Source of the DNA: Bacteroidales bacterium
GTDB lineage: Bacteria; Bacteroidota; Bacteroidia; Bacteroidales; P3
Direction: 5' to 3'
NCBI GenBank assembly: GCA_017646685.1
Contig: JAGCLZ010000070.1
Span: forward strand, 1-61,106
DNA length: 61,106 nucleotides
Shown: one piece after another, positions 27,488 through 37,200 of the stretch
How the letters are laid out: each line of letters starts with the position of its first letter
Position numbering within the stretch: the stretch's first letter is position 1
Position numbers and translations under genes: made by a program
The notes under the pieces: model-generated
What the model was told of the DNA's origin: nothing
What the model saw: only the letters and a program-made list of their open reading frames with translations
The model's database searches: none

Positions 27488-28516
27488 ATGGCAAAAGAAG
27501 TAGATGAGGCACAAGCGTCGAAACTAGAAAAGTTGAAAATCCTACAAAGTACTTTGGATAAGATAGAAAAAAATTATGGCAAAGGAGCCATTATGAAGTT
27601 AGGTGATGCACCTATCGAGGAGTTGGAATGTATATCTACAGGTTCGGTAGGATTGGATATGGCATTGGGTGTAGGTGGATTTCCAAAAGGAAGAATTATA
27701 GAGATTTATGGTCCCGAATCGTCGGGTAAAACCACATTGGCCATACATGCAATAGCCGAGGCTCAGAAGAAAGGTGGTATAGCAGCTTTTATTGATGCTG
27801 AACATGCTTTTGATAGCTTCTATGCCAAATCATTGGGTGTAGATACTGACAATCTTCTTGTGTCGCAGCCCGATAATGGAGAGCAAGCGTTGGAGATTGC
27901 CGACAATCTTATACGTTCGGGTGCTATAGATATCATAGTTATAGACTCTGTAGCTGCCCTTACTCCTAAAAGTGAGATAGAAGGCGAAATGGGCGACTCT
28001 AAGATGGGACTTCAAGCACGCCTAATGTCGCAAGCCTTGAGAAAACTTACTGCCAACATCAGCAAAACAAAATGTTGCTGCATATTTATCAACCAATTGC
28101 GTGAAAAGATTGGTGTGATGTTTGGCAATCCCGAAACCACCACCGGTGGTAATGCATTGAAATTCTATGCTTCGGTGCGTGTGGATATTCGTCGAACACA
28201 AGCTATAAAAGATGGCGAAAACCACATAGGTAATCGTGTGAAGGTTAAGATAGTAAAAAACAAAGTAGCACCACCATTCCGTACAACCGAGTTTGACCTT
28301 ATGTTTGGCGAGGGTATCTCGAAGACTGGTGAAATAGTGGATTTGTGTGTTGAACTTGGAATAATGAAGAAGAGCGGTTCGTGGTTCAGCTATGGCGACA
28401 CTAAGTTGGGACAAGGTCGTGAGAGTGTGAAACAGATGATAAAAGACAATCCCGAATTGGCCGACGAATTGGAAGAAAAGCTAAGAGAGGCATTGAAAGA
28501 AGAAAATAAACAATAG
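27488..28516 (+). CDS. recA: RecA recombinase
   Basis: 342 residues from the ATG at 27488 ([15 protein letters not shown]); an in-frame TTG at 27461 is too close to the promoter and not conserved. Walker [10 protein letters not shown] (about 75-83), Walker [12 protein letters not shown]1/L2 region with [21 protein letters not shown], and the acidic C-terminal tail ([18 protein letters not shown]). It catalyses strand exchange and homologous recombination, and LexA-type cleavage where LexA exists. The next gene begins 28 bp later. Confidence 0.98.
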   Translation: MAKEVDEAQASKLEKLKILQSTLDKIEKNYGKGAIMKLGDAPIEELECISTGSVGLDMALGVGGFPKGRIIEIYGPESSGKTTLAIHAIAEAQKKGGIAAFIDAEHAFDSFYAKSLGVDTDNLLVSQPDNGEQALEIADNLIRSGAIDIIVIDSVAALTPKSEIEGEMGDSKMGLQARLMSQALRKLTANISKTKCCCIFINQLREKIGVMFGNPETTTGGNALKFYASVRVDIRRTQAIKDGENHIGNRVKVKIVKNKVAPPFRTTEFDLMFGEGISKTGEIVDLCVELGIMKKSGSWFSYGDTKLGQGRESVKQMIKDNPELADELEEKLREALKEENKQ

Positions 28517-28544
28517 TTTTCGAACAATTTTATGTCTGCACCGT

Positions 28545-28970
28545 ATGATAGCAGGATTGGAACGCTACAACATAAAGATACTTATGGCTCTGCTAGAGTC
28601 TATAAAGGGAAGGAAAGACTTTTTCAAGTGGCTGTTGAACAATGGCTACCCGGAGTTGGCTGCCTTTTCCAATGCTGTACGTGGCGATGTGGATGCTATG
28701 TTGTGGCTCTTCAAGCATAAGCACGAATGGTTGGCCATACTTTCCAACGCCATTGATGGCGAGGATGAGGCTCGGACGTGGATAGCCAAAAATCTTACGG
28801 AGGTAAACATACGTATGGCGTTGGCTTGCCGAAAGGACGAGAAGGCCTTGCAGTGGCTTACTCAACGAGATTTGAGAATATTCCTAATGATGGCCAAGGA
28901 GATATACATAGTATTGGATACTCAGGCATTGGAAAATGTGTCGTGGTACAGATTAAAGTTCGGACAATAA
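28545..28970 (+). CDS. Unrecognised protein downstream of recA
   Basis: 141 residues, soluble and helical, with many Trp, Leu and Ala. Internal resemblance is visible between DFFKWLLNNGYPELAAFSNAVRGD, AMLWLFKHKHEWLAILSNAIDGED and ALQWLTQRDLRIF, so it may be a short helical repeat protein of roughly 30-residue units (each W-L followed by LA-x-x-SNA-x-x-G-(D/E)). It is not RecX. Position after recA on the same strand suggests cotranscription. A role in recombination or repair is only a guess from that position. Confidence 0.6.
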   Translation: MIAGLERYNIKILMALLESIKGRKDFFKWLLNNGYPELAAFSNAVRGDVDAMLWLFKHKHEWLAILSNAIDGEDEARTWIAKNLTEVNIRMALACRKDEKALQWLTQRDLRIFLMMAKEIYIVLDTQALENVSWYRLKFGQ

Positions 28971-29031
28971 AAACAACAATATATAGAAAAACTTAAAACA
29001 AGCAGTGATTGCTTGATACATAATAATTTTT

Positions 29032-30273
29032 ATGGAAAATAGAAGAAATAACAATCGCCGTGATGGTGGAAATGAATTTAAGAAGAACAATGGCTTCAAG
29101 GGACGTAATGGTAATAGCCAAGGTGGTAGAAGAGCATCGGCAAAGCCATATCGCAAGGAAAGTTTCGCTGAGGAATCAGCCTACGACAGCAATTGGTTCG
29201 ACATCGAGGTAGGTGAATCAAAACCTTTTGCTCCACGTTCACAATATGCCGAAGGTAGAGAAAAAAGAAAGTCCACTGCTCGTCCGTTTGCTCAGAAAGA
29301 CAAAAAGTACAGCTCCGATAAGACTGTAGGTAAAAATACTTCCTCGGGCGAAAAGCGTGGTAAGGACTATTGGAGTAGCGACGACAGATTTGACCGCAAA
29401 GAACGTCGTAGTAGCGGAAACAAAGACAGATACACCAATCGTAAGAACAACAGTAGATACAACGATTATGATGAAGACGATGATATGTCGTTCTACGAAA
29501 GAAAGGTAAACTTCCGCAAGCCACGTACAACCCCTAGACCATCTCAACCAAAGAAGGATGATGGTACCGTACGCCTAAACAAATACATTGCCAATGCAGG
29601 TATATGTTCACGCCGCGAGGCTGATGTGCTTATAGCAAGCGGTGCTGTAAGTGTGAATGGCGAGGTAATAACCCAAATGGGCTACAAGGTAAAACCCGAT
29701 GATGTGGTAAACTATGGCGGCGAACGCCTTGTGTCGGAAAAGAAACGCTATGTGCTTCTTAACAAACCTAAGGGCTACATAACCACCAGCGACGACCCTC
29801 AAGAACGTAAAACAGTGATGATGTTGGTAGAAAACGCCTGCACCGAACGTATTTATCCTGTTGGGCGTTTGGATAGAAATACCACAGGGGTACTGCTCTT
29901 TACAAACGATGGTGATATGGCTAAGAAACTTACCCACCCATCCACGGGAGCGAGAAAAATATACCACGTGGAGTTGGATAAAAACCTTACCCACGCCGAT
30001 ATGCAACGTATGGTGGACGGATTGATGCTCGAAGATGGCGAAATAGCTGTAGACGATGTACAATACGTAGGCAATGGCGAACATAAAAACATTGTAGGTG
30101 TGGTGCTCCATTCGGGACGAAACCGCATTGTACGTCGTATATTCGAGGCTATGGGATACGAGGTATGCAAGTTGGACCGTGTGGTATTTGCAGGACTCAC
30201 AAAGAAAGACCTCCCTCGCGGTCATTGGCGTTTGCTTACAGATAAAGAAGTATCGTTCTTAAAGATGCTATAA
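29032..30273 (+). CDS. RsuA/RluB-family rRNA pseudouridine synthase with long basic N-terminal extension
   Basis: 413 residues. Residues 1-175 are low-complexity and rich in Arg, Lys, Asn, Gly and Ser (RRNNNRRDGGNEFKKNNG, then KERRSSGNKDRYTNRKNN), probably disordered and RNA-binding. The S4 domain follows (VRLNKYIANAGICSRREAD), then the catalytic domain with PVGRLDRNTTGVLLFT, where Asp281 is the nucleophile. It isomerises uridine in 16S or 23S rRNA; which site cannot be fixed from sequence, though the LLxxP and RIVRR patterns fit RluB better than RsuA. Such basic extensions are frequent in Bacteroidetes. Confidence 0.9.
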   Translation: MENRRNNNRRDGGNEFKKNNGFKGRNGNSQGGRRASAKPYRKESFAEESAYDSNWFDIEVGESKPFAPRSQYAEGREKRKSTARPFAQKDKKYSSDKTVGKNTSSGEKRGKDYWSSDDRFDRKERRSSGNKDRYTNRKNNSRYNDYDEDDDMSFYERKVNFRKPRTTPRPSQPKKDDGTVRLNKYIANAGICSRREADVLIASGAVSVNGEVITQMGYKVKPDDVVNYGGERLVSEKKRYVLLNKPKGYITTSDDPQERKTVMMLVENACTERIYPVGRLDRNTTGVLLFTNDGDMAKKLTHPSTGARKIYHVELDKNLTHADMQRMVDGLMLEDGEIAVDDVQYVGNGEHKNIVGVVLHSGRNRIVRRIFEAMGYEVCKLDRVVFAGLTKKDLPRGHWRLLTDKEVSFLKML

Positions 30274-30330
30274 CATTGAAATATTGATAATAAACAAAAA
30301 AAATACACAATAACAAAAATAGTAATAACA

Positions 30331-32499
30331 ATGAATATAAAAGTAAAATTTCTTGCATTGGTGTTGAGTATGCTAATGCTTGTACCAAGCTCGGTTAAAG
30401 CCGACGAAGGTATGTGGTTATTATCGCTAATAGGTAAAAACTACAGCGATATGCAACAAAAAGGTTTCAAACTTACAGCCGACGATATTTACAATATCAA
30501 TCAAAGCTGTATAAAAGACGCTATAGTAGGTTTGGGCAATGCAGGTAGTCCTTTTTGGCACTTCTGTACTGCCGAAATAGTATCGGACAAAGGTCTTCTT
30601 ACCACAAACCACCACTGTGGTTATGGTCAAATCCAAGAACACTCCACTGTAGAGCACGACTATTTGCGTGATGGTTTTTGGGCTTATACTATGGAAGAAG
30701 AACTTCCAAACCCGGGGCTTACTGCCTCTATACTTGTACGTGTAGAAGATGTTACTAACCAAGTGCTTGCAGCTCTTAACGACGATATGACCGAAGCTGA
30801 ACGCAACAAAGCTATAGTCGAAGTATCTAAGCAAATTTCGGCAAAAGCTAAAGAAGGTACAAACTACGAAGCTACTGTAAAAAGTATGTTCAACAACAAC
30901 CAATTCTTCCTATTTGTACACAATATATATAAGGACGTGCGTTTGGTAGGTGCTCCTCCATCATCGATGGGTAAGTTTGGTGGCGATACCGACAACTGGA
31001 TGTGGCCTCGTCATACTGCCGATTTCTCTATGTTCCGTATATACACTGCTCCGGATGGTAGCCCTGCCGAATATTCTAAAGACAACGTGCCTTTAAAACC
31101 AAAACACCACCTTCCTATCAATATTAAAGGTGTGGAAGAGAACGACTTTGCTATGATTATGGGTTTCCCCGGTACTACAAACCGTTTCGTTACTTCTTAC
31201 GGTCTTGAAGAAGTTATGAACATAACCAACAAACTTCGCTACGAAATACGTACTCAAAAAATTAACGTATGGAAAGCAGCTATGAACGCCGACCAAGCCG
31301 TAAAAATTAAATACGCTTCCAAATATGCCAGCTGCTCAAACTATTGGAAATACTCCAACGAACAAAACAAAGCCCTTAAAGCTTTGAACACCATAGGTGT
31401 AAAACAAGATATTGAAAAAAGATACAACGAATGGGCTAAAGGTAAAGATGCTAAATACCAAAACGTTCTATCTGAAATAGAAAAGATGATAGCTGCTCGC
31501 AAGCCTTATATGGCTGCTCGCACATACTTGGCCGAAGGTTTGCTTAGCGGACCCGAATTGCCTATGCAGGCTTTTGGTGTGCAAATGGCTCTTATTCAAG
31601 CCGAAAATGCTACTGCCGAAGAAAAAGCTAAAATAATGGACGAATTGAAGAAAGAAGCAAAAACTTTCTACAAAGACTACGACCAAGCTCTTGAAACAAA
31701 AACTATTGCAACTTTGTTTGAATATGTTTACAAAAACATCGAACCGGAATATTGTCCGGAATTTTTGGCCGAAATAAACAAAAAATACAAAGGCAACTTT
31801 GAAAAATATGCTGCCGATGCTATGAAAAAATCTGTTTTCGCCAACGAAGAAACTTTTATGAAATTCTTGGAAAAACCAAACGTGAAAAAACTTGCAAAAG
31901 ACCCAATGGTAGTAGCAGGTTCGGGTGCGTATATGGACTATGTTGCTGTGGCTAAGAAAATTAAAAACGCTGCTCCTGATTTGGACAGAATGCAACGCCT
32001 ATTCGTTTACGGCCTGTTGGATATGAACGGAAACAAACCTATTGCTCCTGATGCTAACTCTACTATCCGTTGCACCTACGGAAACTGCTTGGCATACGAG
32101 CCTCGTGATGGTGTATACTACAGCTACTATACTACCCTAGACGGTGTGATGGAAAAAGAAGACCCAACAAACCCCGAATTTATTGTTCCTGCTAAACTTA
32201 AAGAACTTTGGAATGCTAAAGACTATGGCCGCTACGCTAACGCTAAAGGTGAATTGCCTACTTGCTTCATCACCAACAACGACATTACAGGTGGAAACTC
32301 AGGTAGCCCCGTTATGAACGCACAAGGTCATCTTATTGGGCTTGCTTTCGACGGAAACAGCGAAGCTATGAGTGGCGACATCGATTTTGAAGAAAATATG
32401 CAACGTTGTATCAACCTCGACGTTCGTTATATGCTTTTCATAATCGACAAGTTTGCAGGTGCAAAGAACCTTATCAACGAAATGACTATTGTGGAATAA
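30331..32499 (+). CDS. S46 family dipeptidyl peptidase, DPP7-type
   Basis: 722 residues with a signal peptide ending VKADEG, so periplasmic. Chymotrypsin-like catalytic parts: TTNHHCGYG (His94/95), GGDTDNWMWPRHTADF with the Asp region, and GNSGSPV with Ser657. Eighteen residues after the serine is Gly675 (FDGN). In this family Gly at that place marks DPP7-like specificity for hydrophobic P1 residues and Arg marks DPP11 (Asp/Glu). It releases dipeptides from N-termini of imported peptides, central to asaccharolytic growth in Porphyromonas. The neighbouring C25 peptidase at 34.3 kb could supply peptides (inference). Confidence 0.93.
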   Translation: MNIKVKFLALVLSMLMLVPSSVKADEGMWLLSLIGKNYSDMQQKGFKLTADDIYNINQSCIKDAIVGLGNAGSPFWHFCTAEIVSDKGLLTTNHHCGYGQIQEHSTVEHDYLRDGFWAYTMEEELPNPGLTASILVRVEDVTNQVLAALNDDMTEAERNKAIVEVSKQISAKAKEGTNYEATVKSMFNNNQFFLFVHNIYKDVRLVGAPPSSMGKFGGDTDNWMWPRHTADFSMFRIYTAPDGSPAEYSKDNVPLKPKHHLPINIKGVEENDFAMIMGFPGTTNRFVTSYGLEEVMNITNKLRYEIRTQKINVWKAAMNADQAVKIKYASKYASCSNYWKYSNEQNKALKALNTIGVKQDIEKRYNEWAKGKDAKYQNVLSEIEKMIAARKPYMAARTYLAEGLLSGPELPMQAFGVQMALIQAENATAEEKAKIMDELKKEAKTFYKDYDQALETKTIATLFEYVYKNIEPEYCPEFLAEINKKYKGNFEKYAADAMKKSVFANEETFMKFLEKPNVKKLAKDPMVVAGSGAYMDYVAVAKKIKNAAPDLDRMQRLFVYGLLDMNGNKPIAPDANSTIRCTYGNCLAYEPRDGVYYSYYTTLDGVMEKEDPTNPEFIVPAKLKELWNAKDYGRYANAKGELPTCFITNNDITGGNSGSPVMNAQGHLIGLAFDGNSEAMSGDIDFEENMQRCINLDVRYMLFIIDKFAGAKNLINEMTIVE

Positions 32500-32637
32500 C
32501 GCAAAAATTCTGTATTGAAAATTTATCGGATAGAGGCGCAATTTGATGCGTCTCTATTTTTTTTACCCTCATGCCCAAGGACAAACTTCGGCCGGAAAAG
32601 GGTAGGGGACTTGGGGAAATTTTTCCGAAAGGAAATG

Positions 32638-32815
32638 AAATTTGTTCGAACCGAAAATGGAAAGATTTCTATCGGAAAACAAAATTTCTTTGGCAGAAAA
32701 GCAGAAAGATTTTTTGAGTAAAACAAAATTTGTTCGAACGAAAAACGAAGAGATTTCTATCTTCGAACGGAATTTGTTCGAGATGAGAATCGAAAGATTT
32801 CTATCGAGATAGTGA
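32638..32815. repeat. Tandem array with exact 44-bp period (two 22-bp halves)
   Basis: AAATTTGTTCG-like blocks start at 32638, 32682, 32726 and 32770, and AAAGATTTCTATCG-like blocks at 32661, 32705, 32749 and 32793. Both series are exactly 44 bp apart and offset by 21-23 bp, so the array lies on a 22-bp register. Confidence 0.85.
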
Positions 32816-33052
32816 AAGACTTCGGAAGCGATAGTCGACAAAGTTCGGAAGCGATAGTCGATAAAGTTCGAGAGCGATAGTCCGCTAACGGCGTTAGGGA
32901 AGCGTCCTAACGCCGTTAGGAGACCGCCCTAACGCCGTTAGGGAAGTGCCCTAACGGCGTTAGGAAACTATCGCCGCCGAAGTTTGTCGACTATCACTGC
33001 CGAAGTCTTTCAACCATCGCTTTCGAACTCTTTCGACCATCATTCTCGAACA
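32816..33052. repeat. Mirror-symmetric 22/23-bp array with palindromic centre
   Basis: Left arm: GGAAGCGATAGTCGA-type units at 32824, 32847 and 32870 (23-bp period). Centre: CTAACGSCGTTAG palindromes at 32885, 32907, 32929 and 32951, exactly 22 bp apart, with 9-bp spacers. Right arm: ACTATC/ACCATC units at 32967, 32990, 33013 and 33036 (23-bp period), which are the left-arm units inverted (for example GTCGACTATC against GATAGTCGAC). The symmetry axis is near 32924, so the whole could fold as one long imperfect hairpin. Confidence 0.88.
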
Positions 33053-33091
33053 AAGTTTAAATTGCTTGAAATACAAATATATAAAACAATA

Positions 33092-33248
33092 GAAACGGTG
33101 TAGGGATCGAATTGTATTTGCCCTGATTGCATTTGCCCATTGCATAGAGGGCGTTTGCGAAACGCCGCTACATAATGTGGAATGAAACGGTGTAGGGGCG
33201 AATCGTATTCGCCCATTGTATAAAGGGTGTTTGCGAAACGCCGCTACA
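33092..33248. repeat. Two-copy long direct repeat (GTAGGGG / CGTTTGCGAAACGCC type)
   Basis: GAAACGGTGTAGGG occurs at 33092 and 33184. The 20-mer starting GTTTGCGAAACG and ending GCTACA occurs at 33153 and 33229. Between them sit GTATTTGCCC or GTATTCGCCC and TTGYATARAGGG. A third fragment (GTAGGGGTGTTTCGCAAA, 33252-33269) is partly inverted. GTAGGGGCGAAT-type repeats are common interspersed elements in bacteria. Confidence 0.8.
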
Positions 33249-33369
33249 TGGTAGGGGTGTTTCGCAAATGACCTCAATCAGGTATTGGTCTAAAATAAAA
33301 AATCTTATCGTTATTACAATACTAAAATTCCACTTTTTCAGTTATTGTGTTCGACAAAAAAAAGAAAAA

Positions 33370-34137
33370 ATGAATACCGAATTGGAACAATTTGACAGAC
33401 TATCAAATATATTGGACGAGCTTAGGGAGAAATGCCCGTGGGATAAGAAGCAAACGATAGACAGTTTGCGATACCTCACCATAGAGGAGGTGTATGAGCT
33501 GAGTGATGCTATAGTGGAACAGCAATACGACGAGGTGAAGAAGGAGCTTGGCGATATACTTATGCACATTCTTTTCTACTCCAAGATAGCCAAGGACGAG
33601 AAGCTCTTCGACCTTACGGATGTTCTTAACAGTATATGCGAGAAGTTGATACGCCGCCATCCACATATATACGGCAATGTGGAAGCCAACGATGCGGAGG
33701 CTGTGAAGCAGAATTGGGAAAAGATTAAGATGACGGAGGGTCGGACCTCGGTACTTGATGGGGTGCCAAACTCGTTGCCTGCCATGGTGAAGGCGGTGCG
33801 TATGCAGGAGAAAGCCCGTGGGATAGGATTTGACTGGGACAATGCCAACCAGGTGAAGGACAAGGTGATTGAGGAGTGGAACGAACTGAAGGTGGAGCTA
33901 TCGAAAGTGGACAACCACGATAATATAGAGGCCGAGTTTGGCGACTTGCTGTTTGCCCTAATCAATTGGTCTAGATTTATTGGCGTAAATCCCGAGGATG
34001 CTTTGGAACGAACCAACAAGAAGTTCAAGCAGAGGTTTCAATATATGGAAAAACGTAGCCGCGAAACAGGTATACAGCTGCAGGATATGACTTTGGACGA
34101 GATGGATGTATGGTGGAACGAAGCTAAGAAAATGTAG
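33370..34137 (+). CDS. mazG: Nucleoside triphosphate pyrophosphohydrolase MazG
   Basis: 255 residues from the ATG at 33370 (MNTELEQFDRLSNILDELREKCPWDKKQTIDSL); the longer in-frame reading upstream runs into repeats. Tandem MazG folds: TIEEVYELSDAIVE...KKELGDILMHILFYSKIA (metal-binding EExxE and ExxD) and a second EFGDLLFALINWSRF. It hydrolyses NTPs to NMP and PPi, cleaning the pool or moderating alarmone signalling. Confidence 0.95.
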   Translation: MNTELEQFDRLSNILDELREKCPWDKKQTIDSLRYLTIEEVYELSDAIVEQQYDEVKKELGDILMHILFYSKIAKDEKLFDLTDVLNSICEKLIRRHPHIYGNVEANDAEAVKQNWEKIKMTEGRTSVLDGVPNSLPAMVKAVRMQEKARGIGFDWDNANQVKDKVIEEWNELKVELSKVDNHDNIEAEFGDLLFALINWSRFIGVNPEDALERTNKKFKQRFQYMEKRSRETGIQLQDMTLDEMDVWWNEAKKM

Positions 34138-34261
34138 TAGGGGGGGCAAAAAAAAATTTGGCATTAATCCTCAAAAAAAAAGAAGAAAAAAATAGGTGGT
34201 GAAGGCTGTGTGTGTGTGTTTGCCGAGAGAAAAAAAAGTCTTGTATACAGATATGTGATTT

Positions 34262-37200
34262 ATGAAAAGATATGTATTGATAATATTATTGTGCTTTGTT
34301 GGAGCCTTGCCGTTGTGGGCACAAGGTTTGCAGTCCAAGGCTACTTTTGTGGTGAGTGAAAACAATGGGCATACATTGGTGTTTGAAAATCTTGTTTCCG
34401 ACTTTTTAATAGATACCTCTATGGGATATTTCCGCATAAATGTATCGGACTGTTATTCGGTGCCAATGCACAATGTTGGTTGTCCGTCGTTGCCAGTGGT
34501 GCAAAAGATATTGTCGGTACCGGTGGGCAGCAGAGTGGAGGTGGAGATACTTACCGACGAGGTGGAGCACCATTCGTTGGCAGTGGAGCAAAAGTTGTAT
34601 CCCGTTCAGCCCTCGCAGTCCAAAAGTTCGGAGGTAGCTCCTTGGCAGTTTAACCACGAGGTTTACACCACCGATTCTTATTACTCCAAGCCCTTGGTTG
34701 AGGTCTCTGCGATGGGTATAATGCGTGGGGTTCAGCTTGTGAGGCTCTGCATATCGCCGTTCGAATATAATCCGGTGCGTAATACGTTGAAGGTTCATAC
34801 ATTGGTCTCGGCCCGTGTGAAAACGTCGGTTGGAGCAAGCGGTGGTGTTTGTTTGGGCTCGCCATTGGTACTTGCTACCCATAGTTCGCAATTGCTTACC
34901 AAAGCCTATTATAATGATTTGCAGTATGGTGGCGATATTCCGTTGAAGTATGTGGTGGTAGCCAGGGATTCTTTTCGCGAGGCTTTGCAGCCTTTTATAA
35001 ATTGGAAAACACAGCAAGGCTTTGAGATGGTGGAGTATTATCCGCCCTATGGTTATAATAGGGACAGCATACGTTCGTATTTGTCTGCCCTTTATACTAG
35101 CGGTACGCCTCTAAGTCCTGCTCCAACATTCCTTTTGATAGTGGGTGATGTGGAGCATATACAATCGTTTATAGGCCGATACAAATTGCCCGGCGGTGCT
35201 ACACACGCCACAGACCTTTATTATGCCGAATATACCGGCGATATTTATCCCGATGTGTTATATGGCAGAATATCTGTTGCCAATGTGGGTGAGCTTGAGG
35301 CTGTGGTGAGGAAAACCATAGAATATGAGCAGTATAATATGCCCGACAAAGCCAACTTGGATAAGGCGTTGCTTGTGGCAGGCCGAGAAACACGGGAGCC
35401 TGCACCTACGGTAGTAAACGGACAGCTGAACTATTTGAAAACAGAGCTGGTGGAGTGGTTTGGTATGGATACTGCTTGCTTTTACAATCCTACTTCGTAC
35501 GACAGTAAGGACGATATAGTATCTCATTTGTCGGCCAATCCCGGTTTTATAAGTTATTCGGGCCATTGTACGGCTGCCGGTTGGATGTATCCTAATATTG
35601 GTAAGTCGGAGTTGGATACTTTTTCGCAACGGGGCAATTATTCTTTTTGGGTGAACACCTGCTGCAAGTCCAGCAACTATACCATAGGAATGTGTTTTGG
35701 CGAAGCCTTGTTGCGTAAGCCCAATGCAGGTGCTGTGGGTGTTGTGGGTGCTGCCAACGAAACCCTTTGGAACGAAGATTATTATTGGACTATGGGTGCC
35801 AAGTATCCTTTCTCTTTGTGGCCGGAGTATAACCGCTTTGCTTTGGGTGCTTTTGATAGGTTGTTTCACGCTCGTGAGCTAAACCTCGAGGATTATGTTG
35901 TAAATGTTGCCCAGATGGTTCAGGCGGGTAATATGGCTGTTGCCGAAAGTGGTTCGCCATACGAGAACTATTATTGGGAGATATATAATGTATTGGGCGA
36001 CCCCTCTCTTATGCCCTACATTGGTAGTCCACAGCCTATTACTCTTACATTGGACGATACGGTGCACGTGGGCGATGTGATAGTGGGTTGTAGTGGAACT
36101 CCACTATCGCGTGTGGCTATAATGCAGGATACGGTGCTGTTGGGTACCACAATGTTGGATGAAAATGGTAGAGGAACACTTAGATTGGTTAGACCCATAA
36201 CAAATGCCGAAGTAGTGCTTACAACTACGGCTCAATATCATATACCTCTTATAGATACGATATATGTTATGCCCAACACTGGTGCAAGGGTTGTACTTAC
36301 CGATTATAGTTTCAGAGACACTTTGGGTAATGTTATTGCCACAGTGCAGCCCAATCAGGTTGTATGTCTTTATGGGCGGTTGCATAATGTGGGTTCGTCT
36401 GTTGCCTATGGTATTACTTTTGATATGGATAATGCTGTGGGTGTAGACAGTGTGTGGCAAGATGTTGTTCTTGATTCGTTGATGTCTGATGCTGTTTACG
36501 AAGGGGTGCTTTCGTTGTTTGTGGTGTCTGGTCATTGCAGGGATAATGATGTACTTTCATTTGAATCGGTAGTTCACCATTCCGATGATGAATTTAGGAA
36601 TAGGGCAGGCATAATGGTATTGGCCTCAGCAGTAGAACAACTTGCGGTTATGTTTACAGATATGGAATCAACCAACGCTGCAACCACTCTGTATAATGGT
36701 AGTACTTACAAGGTTGAAGTACCTATTGTAAATAGAGGAAGGAGTGTGTCCGATTCGGTGCAGGTATTGTTGGAGGTGAATGATGTTGCGGTTGTGCAGT
36801 CCGTTGCGGGTGTACAGTTAGCACCTTTGTTTGTTGGTGATACAGCCAAGGCGGTGTTTATCATTAAATTAAATTCTTACTCCGATTCGTCGTTGAGGCT
36901 TAGGATAGGGGTGGAAGAACGTGGCATATACAACGAAACTACTACATATTATTCTATAGGCAGGGCATTGGAAACTTTTGAGAGTGGTAATTTTACATTC
37001 CTTCAATGGGATACCACAGCGGTATACCCTTGGTATATTGATACTGTGGAGGCAAATGCCCATAGCGGTAAATATTCGGCACGCTCTGATAAGATACGAG
37101 GCAGGCAGTTGTCTGTCTTGAGTTTGCCCTTACATACCCTTGTGGACGACACAATCTCTTTTTGGGTAAAAACATCATCCGAGGGTAGCTACGATTATTT

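Larger units (their letters stand above)
32500..33369. other. Repeat-filled intergenic region
   Basis: 870 bp with no credible gene. It contains a 44-bp tandem array (32638-32815), a mirror-symmetric 22/23-bp array (32816-33052) and two long direct repeats (33092-33248). The short ORFs on both strands here are translated repeats. Confidence 0.8.

Noticed and set aside
32515-32841. ORFs on both strands (about 67-90 residues)
   Set aside because: They are translations of the 44-bp tandem repeats, overlap each other in opposite frames and show only Phe/Ser/Arg periodicity.
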